The notes under the pieces are model-generated. The model had not been told where the DNA came from. It saw only the letters and a list, made by a program, of their open reading frames with translations, and ran no database searches. The translations under genes were made by a program, and so were the position numbers. Source: DASQUK01 sp035697145 (GTDB lineage Bacteria > Actinomycetota > Acidimicrobiia > Acidimicrobiales > VFJN01). From it: DNA of 64,000 nt. This document shows, in pieces, positions 41,667 to 50,438 of the stretch. The first letter of the stretch is position 1. Every line of letters begins with the position of its first letter. The stretch is taken from NCBI GenBank assembly GCA_035697145.1, contig DASSDL010000149.1, positions 4,344-68,343 on the forward strand, written 5' to 3'.

Positions 41667-44309
41667 GTGCCCGCGCAGACCCCGCCATCCGAGATCGACG
41701 TGCCCGATCCGTCGGCCAACCCCCACCGACTCCCCCGCACCGTCGTTCCCCGCCGCTACGACCTGACGCTCGAGCCCGATCTCGAGGCCGCCAGCTTCGC
41801 CGGCCACGAGACCATCGCCGTCGAGGTGTTCACCGAGACGAGCGAGGTGGTGCTCAATGCCGTCGAGATGGAGATCGAGGAGGCGACCGCCGAGATCCCC
41901 GACGGCGGTGGCACTCGGGTGGCGACCGTAAGCCTCGACGAGGAGGCCGAGCGGGCGACGCTGAGCTTCGACCGGCCCCTCCCCGCTGGCGAGGCGTTCC
42001 TGCACCTGAACTTCCGGGGCGTCCTCAACGACAAGCTGCGCGGCTTCTACCGGTCGACCTTCACCGACGACACCGGCATCGAACGGGTCCTGGCCGCCAC
42101 CCAGATGGAGGCCACCGACGCCCGGCGCGCCTTCCCCTGCTGGGACGAGCCCGATGCCAAGGCCGTCTTCGGCGTGACGCTCGTCGTGCCCGACGATCTG
42201 CTGGCCATCTCCAACGCCGCCGAGCTGGACCGCACCCCGGCCGGTGAGACCCCGGACGGGCGGAAGAAGGTGGCCATCCGGTTCGCAGACACGATGCCGA
42301 TGTCCACCTACCTGGTCGCGTTCGTGGTGGGGCCACTGGTGGCCACCGACCCGGTCGACGTCGACGGCAAGCCCCTGCGGGTCGTGTGCCCCATCGGCAA
42401 GGAGCACCTCGCCTCGTACGCGCTCGACGTCGGCGCCTTCGCCCTTCGCTACCTCAGCGACTGGTTCGGCATCGTCTACCCGGGCGACAAGCTCGACCTC
42501 GTCGCCATCCCCGACTTTGCCTTCGGCGCGATGGAGAACCTGGGCTGCGTCACATTCCGGGAGCGCTACGTGCTGGTCGACCCGGCCACATCGACGCAGG
42601 CCGAGCTGCAGGCGGTCGTCGACGTCATCGGCCACGAGATTGCGCACATGTGGTTCGGCGACCTGGTGACCATGAAGTGGTGGAACGGCATCTGGCTCAA
42701 CGAGGCCTTCGCCACCTTCATGGAGATGACCTGCACCGACGCCTTTCGCCCCGACTGGCAGCGCTGGGTGGATTTCGGGCTGTCCCGTAGTGCGGCCTTC
42801 GACACCGATGCCCTGGAGGCCACCCGGCCGATCGAGTACCCGGTGGTGTCGCCGGACGACGCCGACGGCATGTTCGACGTGCTCACCTACGAGAAGGGGG
42901 CGTCGGTCGTCCGCATGCTCGAGCAGCACCTGGGGCCGGACCGCTTCCGCGATGGCATCCGCCGCTACATGGCCCGCCACCAGTACGCCAACACCGAGAC
43001 GTCGGACCTGTGGGACGCGCTGGAGGCCGAGACCGGCGAGCCGGTGCGGCGCATCGCCGAGAGCTGGATCTTTCAGGGCGGCTTCCCGGAGGTCAGCGTC
43101 GCGGCCGGCCCCGGCGACACACCCACGCTACGCCTGACCCAGCGCCGCTTCCGCTTTGCCCGGGATGGTGGGACGGAGGGCGCCGGCCGCACGGACGGTC
43201 CCGGCCGTTGGTCCGTCCCGGTCGCGGTGGAGAGCGGCGGCGAGGCCACGGCCACCCTCGATCGCCTGCTGCTCGACGGCGAGCCGCTCGAGATCGAGCG
43301 CCCGCCAGGCACGTCGTGGGTGAACGCCAACGCCGGCGCCCACGGCTTCTACCGGGTGCGCTACGCCGAGCCACTGTTCACGGCGCTGCTCCAGCATCTC
43401 GGCGAGCTGACGCCGCTCGAGCGCTACACGTTGGTCGACGACGCCTGGGCGTCGGTGCTGGCGGCAACGACGCCGGCCTCAGTGTTCGTGGAAACCGTCG
43501 AGCGCTTCGTCGACGAGACCGACCTGTCGGTCTGGGAGCGCATCGTCGGGGGGTTGGGCCAGCTCGATCGCCTGGTGGAGGACGACGCCGCGCAGCGGCT
43601 CCACACCCGTGCGGCCACGCTGGTGGGGCCGGCACGCGCCCGGCTCGGTCCCGATCCCAGTCCCGACGGCGACGACGACCGCACCCGCTCGCTGCGGGGC
43701 CTGCTCCTGCAGGCGGCGGCGCTGCTCGGTGACGACGGTGCCGCCCGCGAGCGGTCGGCCGAGCTGCTGGACGAGTACGTCGCCGATCCCGCCGGTGTCG
43801 ACCCCAGCCTGGCGGCGGCCGCGCTCGTGGTCTCGGCCACCCTCGGGGACGAGGCCCAGCACGACCGTCTGGTCGAGCGGTTCCGGGCGTCGGACAATCC
43901 ACAAGATCGCGAGCGCCTGCTCTTGGCGCTGTCGCGCTTCCGAAAGCCCGCCTGCCTCCGGCGCACGCTCGACCTGGCGCTGTCGGGGGCGGTCCGCACG
44001 CAGGATGCGCCGTACCTGCTGCTGGAAACGCTGACCAATCGCGACAACGCAGCCGCCGCCTTCGCGTTCATCGCCGAACGTTGGTCCGAGATCACCGAGC
44101 GGTTCCCGGCCAACAGCATCCCCCGGCTGGTGTCCGGCATCCGGTCAGTGCGCGACCGGGCGCTGGCCGAACAGGTGGTGGCGTTCCTGGCCGACCACCC
44201 GATCCCGCAGGGCGCCCAGCAGATCCGCCAGCACATCGAGCGGATGTGGGTGACGGTCGGGCTGGCGGAGCGGGAATCGGCGCGGTTCGCCGCCTACCTG
44301 AGCGGGTAG
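41667..44309 (+). CDS. pepN: M1-family aminopeptidase (puromycin-sensitive type)
   Basis: 880 residues, cytoplasmic. It has the GAMEN exopeptidase motif (FAFGAMENLGCVTF) and the zinc motif GHEIAHMWFGD with the second Glu in WLNEAFATF, then an ERAP1-like C-terminal helical domain from about residue 540. It removes N-terminal residues from peptides. The open frame extends to 41379, but the GTG at 41667 fits the family start (PHRLPRTVVPRRYDLTLEPD) and lies eight bases after TAGCGT. Confidence 0.95.
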   Translation: MPAQTPPSEIDVPDPSANPHRLPRTVVPRRYDLTLEPDLEAASFAGHETIAVEVFTETSEVVLNAVEMEIEEATAEIPDGGGTRVATVSLDEEAERATLSFDRPLPAGEAFLHLNFRGVLNDKLRGFYRSTFTDDTGIERVLAATQMEATDARRAFPCWDEPDAKAVFGVTLVVPDDLLAISNAAELDRTPAGETPDGRKKVAIRFADTMPMSTYLVAFVVGPLVATDPVDVDGKPLRVVCPIGKEHLASYALDVGAFALRYLSDWFGIVYPGDKLDLVAIPDFAFGAMENLGCVTFRERYVLVDPATSTQAELQAVVDVIGHEIAHMWFGDLVTMKWWNGIWLNEAFATFMEMTCTDAFRPDWQRWVDFGLSRSAAFDTDALEATRPIEYPVVSPDDADGMFDVLTYEKGASVVRMLEQHLGPDRFRDGIRRYMARHQYANTETSDLWDALEAETGEPVRRIAESWIFQGGFPEVSVAAGPGDTPTLRLTQRRFRFARDGGTEGAGRTDGPGRWSVPVAVESGGEATATLDRLLLDGEPLEIERPPGTSWVNANAGAHGFYRVRYAEPLFTALLQHLGELTPLERYTLVDDAWASVLAATTPASVFVETVERFVDETDLSVWERIVGGLGQLDRLVEDDAAQRLHTRAATLVGPARARLGPDPSPDGDDDRTRSLRGLLLQAAALLGDDGAARERSAELLDEYVADPAGVDPSLAAAALVVSATLGDEAQHDRLVERFRASDNPQDRERLLLALSRFRKPACLRRTLDLALSGAVRTQDAPYLLLETLTNRDNAAAAFAFIAERWSEITERFPANSIPRLVSGIRSVRDRALAEQVVAFLADHPIPQGAQQIRQHIERMWVTVGLAERESARFAAYLSG

Positions 44310-44403
44310 CTGCCAGTCGGTAGCAGACCAGCGCCGCCACGCGGTAGGGGCTTCGGACCGGAGGGATCCGGGCACCCGCCTTGCTTCGAATGGCTCTTGT
44401 GCG

Positions 44404-44444
44404 CCACCATCGTGCACTGATCCCGGCCGGAGTGACCGTGGTGG
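44404..44444. terminator. Imperfect inverted repeat after the M1 peptidase gene
   Basis: CCACCA...CACT (from 44404) pairs with AGTG...TGGTGG (to 44444) around a GC-rich loop. It lies 95 bases past the peptidase stop and could end its message. The rest of the 181-bp gap shows no clear promoter. Confidence 0.35.
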
Positions 44445-44490
44445 TTCACTAGCTGTGGACCGGCCGTGAACGCGAATCAACGATCATTGC

Positions 44491-45129
44491 ATGCACCATC
44501 CGCCGCTTGAGATCCCGCGCCTGCGCGCGCTCGCTCGACACGCTCTCCCCAACCTGGTGGAGGCGACGCTGGTGCCGTTGCTGGTGTTCTACGCCGCGTT
44601 GTGGCTGGTCGGCGTGTGGGGCGGACTGATCGGCGCGCTGGTCTGGTCGTACACGGCCATCGCCCGACGCCTGGTCATCGGCCGCCCGGTCCCCGGACTG
44701 CTGGTGCTCGGCGTCGTCGGGCTCACCGCCCGCACCGTGGTGGCGGCGCTGTCCGGCAGCGTTTTCGTCTACTTCCTGCAGCCGACCCTCACCACCGTCC
44801 TGATCGCGGGGGTGTTCCTGGCTTCGGTGCCCGCCGGCCGCCCGATCGCCGAACGCCTGGCTGGCGACTTCTGCCCGTTGCCCGCCACCTTCATCGGTTC
44901 GCCACCGGTGCGGCGCTTCTTCGCCCGGATCACCGTGCTGTGGGCCTTCGTTCAGCTTGCCAACGCCGCCCTCAGCATCTGGCTGCTCATCACGCAACCG
45001 GTGGCGACCTATGTGATCGCCAAGAGCGCCACCTCCTGGGGACTCACGATCGCTGCCGTCGGCCTTTCGACCTTGTATTTCAAGCGGTCGATGCGCAACG
45101 ACGGCATCACGATCCACTGGCGCTCATAG
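44491..45129 (+). CDS. VC0807-like integral membrane protein
   Basis: 212 residues with five to six hydrophobic helices. The short polar joints (SYTAIARRLVIGRPVPGLL and FIGSPPVRRFFARITVLWAF) resemble the VC0807/DUF3159 group of actinobacterial membrane proteins. Function unknown; no catalytic motif seen. A hydrolase gene follows after 19 bases, so the two may be co-transcribed. Confidence 0.75.
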   Translation: MHHPPLEIPRLRALARHALPNLVEATLVPLLVFYAALWLVGVWGGLIGALVWSYTAIARRLVIGRPVPGLLVLGVVGLTARTVVAALSGSVFVYFLQPTLTTVLIAGVFLASVPAGRPIAERLAGDFCPLPATFIGSPPVRRFFARITVLWAFVQLANAALSIWLLITQPVATYVIAKSATSWGLTIAAVGLSTLYFKRSMRNDGITIHWRS

Positions 45130-45148
45130 TGCGCACGAGCACCCGCTA

Positions 45149-45922
45149 GTGCCGGGGGATGTCCGGCCGCTCATGCTGCGCACCGCCGACGGGCTGAGCC
45201 TGGTCGCCGACGCCTGGCTCACCCGGGAACCGGCCACGTCCGCCGTCGTGCTCGTCCACGGGTTCGCCGGGCACCGTCACGACGCCACCGTGGTCGCCAT
45301 GGCGCAGGAGCTGCGGGCCGATGGCCATGCCGTGATCACCTACGACATGCGGGGCCACGGCGAGTCCGAGGGTTTGTGCACGCTGGGCGTTCTCGAGCGG
45401 CTGGACGTGGCGGCCGCTGTCGTCGCCGCCCGGGACCTGGCGCCCCGGGTCGTATTGGTGGGCGCGTCGCTGGGCGCGATCGCCGTGCTGCGCTACGCCG
45501 TTGGCGTTCCGGAGGGCCCCGACCCCGAGCTGGCCGGGGTGGTGACCGTGAGCGCGCCCGCCCAGTGGCGCCTGACCACCCCCCGCACCGCGCTGGCGGC
45601 GGTACTCACCCGCACCCGGATCGGGCGGTCGCTGGCGCGCCGGCGCGGCGTCCGGCTCGACCGGCGCTGGAGCCGCCCGGAGCCGCCCGACGCGCTGGCC
45701 GCCCGGTTGACCGTCCCGCTGGCGGTGGTGCACGGCCGGGACGACCGGTTCATGCCCACGAGCGAGGCGCAGGTGCTGCACGACGCCGCACCCGGACACC
45801 GCCGCCTCGACCTGGTGACAGGCATGGGTCACGCCTATGGCCCGCGGGGGCTGGAACCGATCAGCGACGCCGTCGCCTGGTGCCTTGGTGTCCCGGTCCC
45901 CGAAGTGAACGTGAGCCGATAG
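45149..45922 (+). CDS. Alpha/beta hydrolase, lysophospholipase-like
   Basis: 257 residues: VLVHGFAGHRHDATVVAMA (oxyanion loop), DMRGHGESEG, nucleophile Ser in LVGASLGAIAVL, Asp in GRDDRFMP and His in GMGHAYGP. The D-x-RGHG motif is typical of monoacylglycerol/lysophospholipid hydrolases. It has no signal peptide. The GTG start is 19 bases after the membrane-protein gene. Its stop touches a strong hairpin. Confidence 0.88.
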   Translation: MPGDVRPLMLRTADGLSLVADAWLTREPATSAVVLVHGFAGHRHDATVVAMAQELRADGHAVITYDMRGHGESEGLCTLGVLERLDVAAAVVAARDLAPRVVLVGASLGAIAVLRYAVGVPEGPDPELAGVVTVSAPAQWRLTTPRTALAAVLTRTRIGRSLARRRGVRLDRRWSRPEPPDALAARLTVPLAVVHGRDDRFMPTSEAQVLHDAAPGHRRLDLVTGMGHAYGPRGLEPISDAVAWCLGVPVPEVNVSR

Positions 45923-45941
45923 GTCTCGGCGGACCGAGACC
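45922..45941. terminator. Perfect hairpin between convergent genes
   Basis: GGTCTCGG-CGGA-CCGAGACC: an 8-bp perfect stem with a four-base loop starting at the last base of the hydrolase stop. No U tract. Confidence 0.6.
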
Positions 45942-45967
45942 GACGTCATGGGTTCCGGATCGGAGGC

Positions 45968-47233
45968 CTATGACCTCGCTCCGAGGTCCGTGGCACCCGT
46001 TGCCTCGGCCCAGGTAGCCCCGCGCTCGATCAGCCGCTGGTAGGCGAGCAGCTCGCGGGGGCGGTTCATCGCCAGCGCCCCGACCACGCGGTCGCCGCGG
46101 CGGTAGAGGGCGACGAAGCGGCGCTCGTCGGTCGACCCGTCGACGACCCGCACCTCGTCGGCGCTGGCCGACCGGCCGGCCAGCTGGATCTTGCGGTCGT
46201 ACTGGTCGGACCAGAACCAGGGCACCGGGTCGTAGGGCTCGGGCTCGCGGGAGCCATGGCCGCCGGCGTCCTCGGCGTCGAGCCAAGCGAGGAGTCGTCG
46301 AGCGGCGTGGGCGCCCATGGTGATGGCGTTGTCCCAGTGCTCGACCCGCATCAGCTCACCGAAGCGCCGGCTGGGCCACCGAGCCACGTCACCGGCTCCC
46401 ACGACACCCGGGGCCGCCAGCGTGGTGGCGTCACAGACCAAACCGTCGTCGAGCGTCAGCCCCGACCCTTCGAGCCAGCCGGTGTTGGGGACGACGCCGA
46501 TGCCCACCACCACCAGGTCGGCCTCGATGGCCCTACCGTCGGCCAGCCGGACCCGCTCGACCCGCCCGTCGCCGCCGCCGTCGAGAGCGGCGACCGCCGT
46601 CCCCAGCCGAACGTCGACCCCGTGGTCACGATGCACGTCGGCCAGGACGGCGCCCATCTCCTCCCCGAGCGCCTGGCCTAACGGCACCGGTAGCGCCTCG
46701 AGGATGGTGACGTCGAGGCCCCGGGTGCGGCACGTCGCGGCCACCTCGGCGCCGATGAAGCCGGCGCCCACCACCACGACGCGCCGCGCGCCGGCATCGA
46801 CCTCGGCCCGCACGGCCAGGCAGTCGTCCAGCGTCCGCAGGGTGTGGACCCCGGCCAGGCCTTCGCTGCCCGGCAGGCGCCGGGGCGTGGCCCCGGTGGC
46901 GATGACCAGGCCGTCGAACCCGAGCCGGGCGCCATCGGCCAGGACCACCTGGCGGGCGTCGAGGTCCAGCTCCTTGGCCACCGTGCCCAGCCGCCAGTCG
47001 AGGTCGAGCGCATCGATCCCGCCGTCGACACCCACCGTCAGCGCCAGGCGGTCGGCCTCCCAGTGGCCGGCTAGCACCTGCTTGGAGAGCGGCGGCCGGT
47101 CGTAGGGCGCGTGCACCTCGTCGCCGACAACGGTGACGGTGCCTTCGAAGCCCTCGCAGCGCAGCTCCTCGGCGGCCCGCAGCCCCGCCAGGGACGCCCC
47201 GACCACCACGATGGCCGGCGCCCGGGCCGTCAT
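45968..47233 (-). CDS. FAD-dependent ferredoxin reductase
   Basis: 421 residues: FAD site VVVGASLAGLRAAEELR, DRPPLSK, NAD site VVVGAGFIGAEVAATCR, LVVVGIGVVPNT and VVGAGDVARWPS, then the C-terminal reductase domain. This matches putidaredoxin-reductase-like enzymes. The upstream ferredoxin gene ends ten bases before its ATG, so the pair probably feeds electrons from NAD(P)H to an oxygenase such as a P450. No such oxygenase is in the window. Confidence 0.93.
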   Translation of the reverse strand: MTARAPAIVVVGASLAGLRAAEELRCEGFEGTVTVVGDEVHAPYDRPPLSKQVLAGHWEADRLALTVGVDGGIDALDLDWRLGTVAKELDLDARQVVLADGARLGFDGLVIATGATPRRLPGSEGLAGVHTLRTLDDCLAVRAEVDAGARRVVVVGAGFIGAEVAATCRTRGLDVTILEALPVPLGQALGEEMGAVLADVHRDHGVDVRLGTAVAALDGGGDGRVERVRLADGRAIEADLVVVGIGVVPNTGWLEGSGLTLDDGLVCDATTLAAPGVVGAGDVARWPSRRFGELMRVEHWDNAITMGAHAARRLLAWLDAEDAGGHGSREPEPYDPVPWFWSDQYDRKIQLAGRSASADEVRVVDGSTDERRFVALYRRGDRVVGALAMNRPRELLAYQRLIERGATWAEATGATDLGARS

Positions 47234-47243
47234 CTCCGTCTGG

Positions 47244-47444
47244 TCACGTGTCGACGATGGAGATCGCAGCCTTGGGGCAGCGGCGGACAGCCTCTTCGAC
47301 CTTGGGGCGGAGCTCGTCGGGCGGTGTCTCGTCGAGCACGTAGAGGAAGTCGTCGTCGCGGACCTCGAACACCTCGGGCGCAGCTTCCATGCAGCGGGCG
47401 TTGCTCTCACACAGGTCGAAGTCGACCACCACGCGGTAGCCCAT
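47244..47444 (-). CDS. [3Fe-4S]-type ferredoxin
   Basis: 66 residues. The cluster cysteines are CESNARC and the late RRCPKAAI, a C-x5-C...CP pattern with one ligand missing compared with a 4Fe ferredoxin; it is typical of ferredoxins serving cytochrome P450s. GGAGGG precedes the ATG at 47444. It is first in a two-gene operon with its reductase. Confidence 0.92.
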   Translation of the reverse strand: MGYRVVVDFDLCESNARCMEAAPEVFEVRDDDFLYVLDETPPDELRPKVEEAVRRCPKAAISIVDT

Positions 47445-47506
47445 CGGCAGCCCTCCTATCCATCGGGACCCGAACAAACGTAGCCCTAACCCTCACCCCC
47501 TCCGGA

Positions 47507-47512
47507 TAGCGT
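47507..47512 (+). promoter_or_regulatory. -10 element of the AlkZ-like gene
   Basis: TAGCGT, eight bases before the GTG at 47521. Confidence 0.45.
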
Positions 47513-47520
47513 GCTCACCG

Positions 47521-48729
47521 GTGACCTCCGCCATCGACATGAGCCGGCGCGACGCCCGGCGGGTGGCGTTGGCCGCCCAGGGTTTCACCGACCCTCGTCC
47601 CCGGGGCCGGGTGGACCGACGGCACTTCCGGCGGGTGCTGGACCGGCTGGCCACCGTGCAGCTCGACTCGGTCAACGTGGTCACCCGCAGCCACGAGCTG
47701 GTCTTCTTCGCCCGGCTCGGCCCGTACGACCGCGATGCCCTCAGCCGCTGGCTGTGGGGCAGCCGCGAGGTGTTCGAGTACTGGGGCCACGAGGCCTCCC
47801 TGCACCCGGTCGAGCGCCATCGCCTCCTGCGCTGGCGCATGGCGGGCGAGCACGCCTGGGGCGGTGTCCGCCGGGTGGCCCGCGACAATCCCGAGCTGGT
47901 GACGGCGGCACTGGCCGAGGTGGCCGAGCGAGGGCCGGTCGTGATCGGCGACCTCGACGTCCACCGCTCCTCCCCCCGCACCGAGAGCTGGTGGGGCTGG
48001 GGCGAGGGCAAGCGGGTGGTCGAGCACCTTTTCTACACCGGCCAGATCACGGCGGTCCGGCGTAACGGCTTCTCCCGCGCCTACCTGCTTCCGGAGCGTT
48101 GGATCCCGGCCGACGCGTTGGCCGCGCCCACCCCCGGCGAAGCCGACGCGCGGCGCCGGCTGCTGCTAGTCGCAGCCCGGGCCCACGGCATCGGCACGGC
48201 CCGCGACCTGGCCGACTACTACCGGCTCAATGTGCCGGCGGCGGCCCCGCTGCTGGCGGAGCTGGCGGCCGACGGGGCCCTGGTGCCGGTGCGGGTGGAA
48301 GGCTGGCGCCAGCCCGCGTACCTGCACCCCGAGGCACACGTTCCGCGTCGCCGGCTGCGCAGGCGGGCGCTGCTGTCGCCATTCGACTCACTGATCTGGG
48401 AGCGCCAGCGGACCGAGCGCCTGTGGGATTTCGCCTACCGCATCGAGATCTACACGCCGGCGCCCAAGCGCGTGCACGGGTACTACGTGCTGCCGTTCCT
48501 GCTCGACGAGGCGCTGGTGGCCCGCGTGGATCTCAAGGCCGACCGCCGAGCGGAGGTGCTCCGCGTGAGAGCTGCCTGGGCCGAGGACGGTGTGCCCGAC
48601 CGGGACCGCGTCGCCTCCGCGCTCGCGGCCGAGTTGGCGGCGATGGCCGCGTGGCTGGGGTTGGGCAAGGGAGTCGCCGTCGACCGCAGGGGCGACCTGG
48701 CGTCCGACCTGCGGCGCGCGGTGCCGTGA
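47521..48729 (+). CDS. AlkZ/YcaQ-like winged-helix DNA glycosylase
   Basis: 402 residues. The HTH_42 family opening and the catalytic Q-x-D motif are visible in LATVQLDSVNVVTRSHELV, with WGHEASLHPVERH and LLSPFDSLIWERQRTERLW further on. Relatives unhook DNA interstrand crosslinks or excise bulky alkylated bases. YcaQ is the nearest characterised type; the specific lesion is unknown. Confidence 0.9.
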   Translation: MTSAIDMSRRDARRVALAAQGFTDPRPRGRVDRRHFRRVLDRLATVQLDSVNVVTRSHELVFFARLGPYDRDALSRWLWGSREVFEYWGHEASLHPVERHRLLRWRMAGEHAWGGVRRVARDNPELVTAALAEVAERGPVVIGDLDVHRSSPRTESWWGWGEGKRVVEHLFYTGQITAVRRNGFSRAYLLPERWIPADALAAPTPGEADARRRLLLVAARAHGIGTARDLADYYRLNVPAAAPLLAELAADGALVPVRVEGWRQPAYLHPEAHVPRRRLRRRALLSPFDSLIWERQRTERLWDFAYRIEIYTPAPKRVHGYYVLPFLLDEALVARVDLKADRRAEVLRVRAAWAEDGVPDRDRVASALAAELAAMAAWLGLGKGVAVDRRGDLASDLRRAVP

Positions 48730-48749
48730 CGCCGTTTCCCGCACCGCGA

Positions 48750-49352
48750 TCAGGGCTGGTAGCGATCGGTGTACGTCTTGCCGGCGGCGGGTTCCCGCCG
48801 AGGGGCACCGAGGGGGCGGGCCGGGCGGCCGATGGGCACGACGGCGATCGGCTCGATGCCCTCCGGAAGTTCGACGATGCTGCGCAGCTCGGCGGACGCC
48901 ACGGTCGCGAGCGTCATGAGGGCGGAGCCGTAGCCCAATGCATTGGCCGCCAGGAGCAGGTTCTGCACCGCAGGAAAGACCGACGCCCCCAACATGCGCC
49001 GGGTGACGCCGTCGCGGCCGTCGCCGGCCACCACCACCAGCACGGGCGCGCCGCCGAAGCCGGAGCGGACCGCATCGTCGACCTCGGCGAACAGCGCGGC
49101 GGGAAGACGCGGCCGAGAATGCTCACCCGCACCACCATCCCAGAGCCGTTGCGTCAGCTCCGCGATGCGCCGCCTCCGATCGGCGTCCCGTACGACGACG
49201 AACACCCAGGGCTGCGCGTTCTCCGCGCTCGGGGCGTGCACGGCGGCGTCGAGGATCCGGGCGACGTCCTCATCCGGAACCGGATCGGGCGCGAAGGCGC
49301 GGCACGCCCGCTGGCGCAGCACCACGTCGAAGAAGAGCAGACCCTGGCCCAA
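48750..49352 (-). CDS. Nitroreductase-family oxidoreductase
   Basis: 200 residues: RQRACRAFAPDPVPDEDVARILDAA and APSAENAQPW near the N-terminus (FMN binding), AVQNLLLAANALGYGSALMT in the middle and PIGRPARPLG near the end, the normal family layout. The substrate is unknown; F420-linked or BluB-like roles cannot be assigned. The start codon is a TTG at 49352, supported by a TAGCCT element eight bases upstream. It lies 31 bases from the map gene on the same strand. Confidence 0.87.
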   Translation of the reverse strand: MGQGLLFFDVVLRQRACRAFAPDPVPDEDVARILDAAVHAPSAENAQPWVFVVVRDADRRRRIAELTQRLWDGGAGEHSRPRLPAALFAEVDDAVRSGFGGAPVLVVVAGDGRDGVTRRMLGASVFPAVQNLLLAANALGYGSALMTLATVASAELRSIVELPEGIEPIAVVPIGRPARPLGAPRREPAAGKTYTDRYQP

Positions 49353-49360
49353 GCGCGGGC

Positions 49361-49366
49361 AGGCTA
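49361..49366 (-). promoter_or_regulatory. -10 element of the nitroreductase gene
   Basis: TAGCCT on the minus strand, eight bases before a TTG start codon, in the 31-bp gap after map. Confidence 0.4.
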
Positions 49367-49383
49367 GTGCCGTGACCAGGGTG

Positions 49384-50331
49384 TCAGCCGGGCAGGGTCA
49401 GGATCTCGGCGCCGCCGTCGTTGACCAGGAGCGTGTGCTCGAACTGGGCGGTGCGACGCCGGTCGACGGTGACCGCCGTCCAGCCGTCGCTCCAGAGCTG
49501 GTGCTGCCACGCACCCATGGTGATCATCGGCTCGATGGTGAAGGTCATGCCCGGCTCGATGACGGTGGTCGCCCGCGGGTCGTCGTAGTGCGGGATCTGC
49601 AGGTCGCTGTGGAACTGCTCGCCGATGCCGTGGCCGACGAACGCTCGCACGACCCCGTAGCCGTGTCCCTCGGCGTGCCCCTGGATGGCGCGGCCGATAT
49701 CGCGGATCGGGCGGCCGGGTGACACGGCGCCAATGCCTCGATCAAGGCACTCGCGGGTCAGCCGGATCAGCTCCGCCGAGCCCTCGTCGATGGTGCCGAC
49801 CGGGAAGGTGGCGTTGGTGTCGCCGTGCACGCCGTCGAGGAAGATGGTGACGTCGAGGTTGACGATGTCGCCGTCGATCAGGGCGCGGTCGTCGGGTATG
49901 CCGTGGCAGATGACCTCGTTGACGGACGTGCAGAGCGACTTGGGGAAGGCGCCGTAGTTGAGGGGGCTGGGATAGCCACCCCGCCTGATGCACTCGTCGT
50001 GGCACAGGGCGTCGAGCTCGTCGGTGGTGACGCCCGGCGCCACCGCCGCGCCCACGGTCTGCAGCACCTCGGCGGCCGCCCGGCCGGCGCGGCGCATGCG
50101 CTCGATCACGTCGGGCGGTCGCACGTGCGATTCGGCGCGCCGCACCGGCACACCGGTCTCGGCGTAGGGCGGCCGCGGGATGTCTTCCGGCACCGGGCGG
50201 GGCGGGCCCACTCGTCCGGGACGGATGTGGTCGGTGCTGGCCTTGTGGCAGCGCTTGAACTTGCGGCCGCTGCCGCACCAGCAGGGGTCGTTGGCCTTGA
50301 GGGCGAGGGCGGTCATCGAGCTGGTTGCCAT
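49384..50331 (-). CDS. map: Methionine aminopeptidase with an N-terminal SEC-C zinc motif
   Basis: 315 residues, type I. An N-terminal SEC-C finger (NDPCWCGSGRKFKRCH) that can contact the ribosome precedes the catalytic domain. Metal ligands appear in NLDVTIFLDGVHGDTNATF (two Asp), GHGIGEQFH (His), FTIEPM (Glu) and FEHTLLV (Glu). It removes initiator methionine from nascent proteins. The ATG at 50331 has TAGCCT nine bases upstream; 50316 is an internal alternative. Confidence 0.97.
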   Translation of the reverse strand: MATSSMTALALKANDPCWCGSGRKFKRCHKASTDHIRPGRVGPPRPVPEDIPRPPYAETGVPVRRAESHVRPPDVIERMRRAGRAAAEVLQTVGAAVAPGVTTDELDALCHDECIRRGGYPSPLNYGAFPKSLCTSVNEVICHGIPDDRALIDGDIVNLDVTIFLDGVHGDTNATFPVGTIDEGSAELIRLTRECLDRGIGAVSPGRPIRDIGRAIQGHAEGHGYGVVRAFVGHGIGEQFHSDLQIPHYDDPRATTVIEPGMTFTIEPMITMGAWQHQLWSDGWTAVTVDRRRTAQFEHTLLVNDGGAEILTLPG

Positions 50332-50340
50332 GACCCGTCC

Positions 50341-50346
50341 AGGCTA
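50341..50346 (-). promoter_or_regulatory. -10 element of map
   Basis: TAGCCT on the minus strand, nine bases before the ATG at 50331. Confidence 0.45.
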
Positions 50347-50438
50347 CCGACCACGTCGCTTGGCGGACGGCGCGGAATGATGGGGTCCGGCAACCCACGC
50401 CCGGACCCCGGTCGGGCGCACACCGCCAGGAGGTGACG

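Noticed and set aside
40746..42980. 744-codon open frame on the minus strand across the adenosine kinase and M1 peptidase starts
   Set aside because: It is a shadow of two well-recognised genes and has no family similarity.
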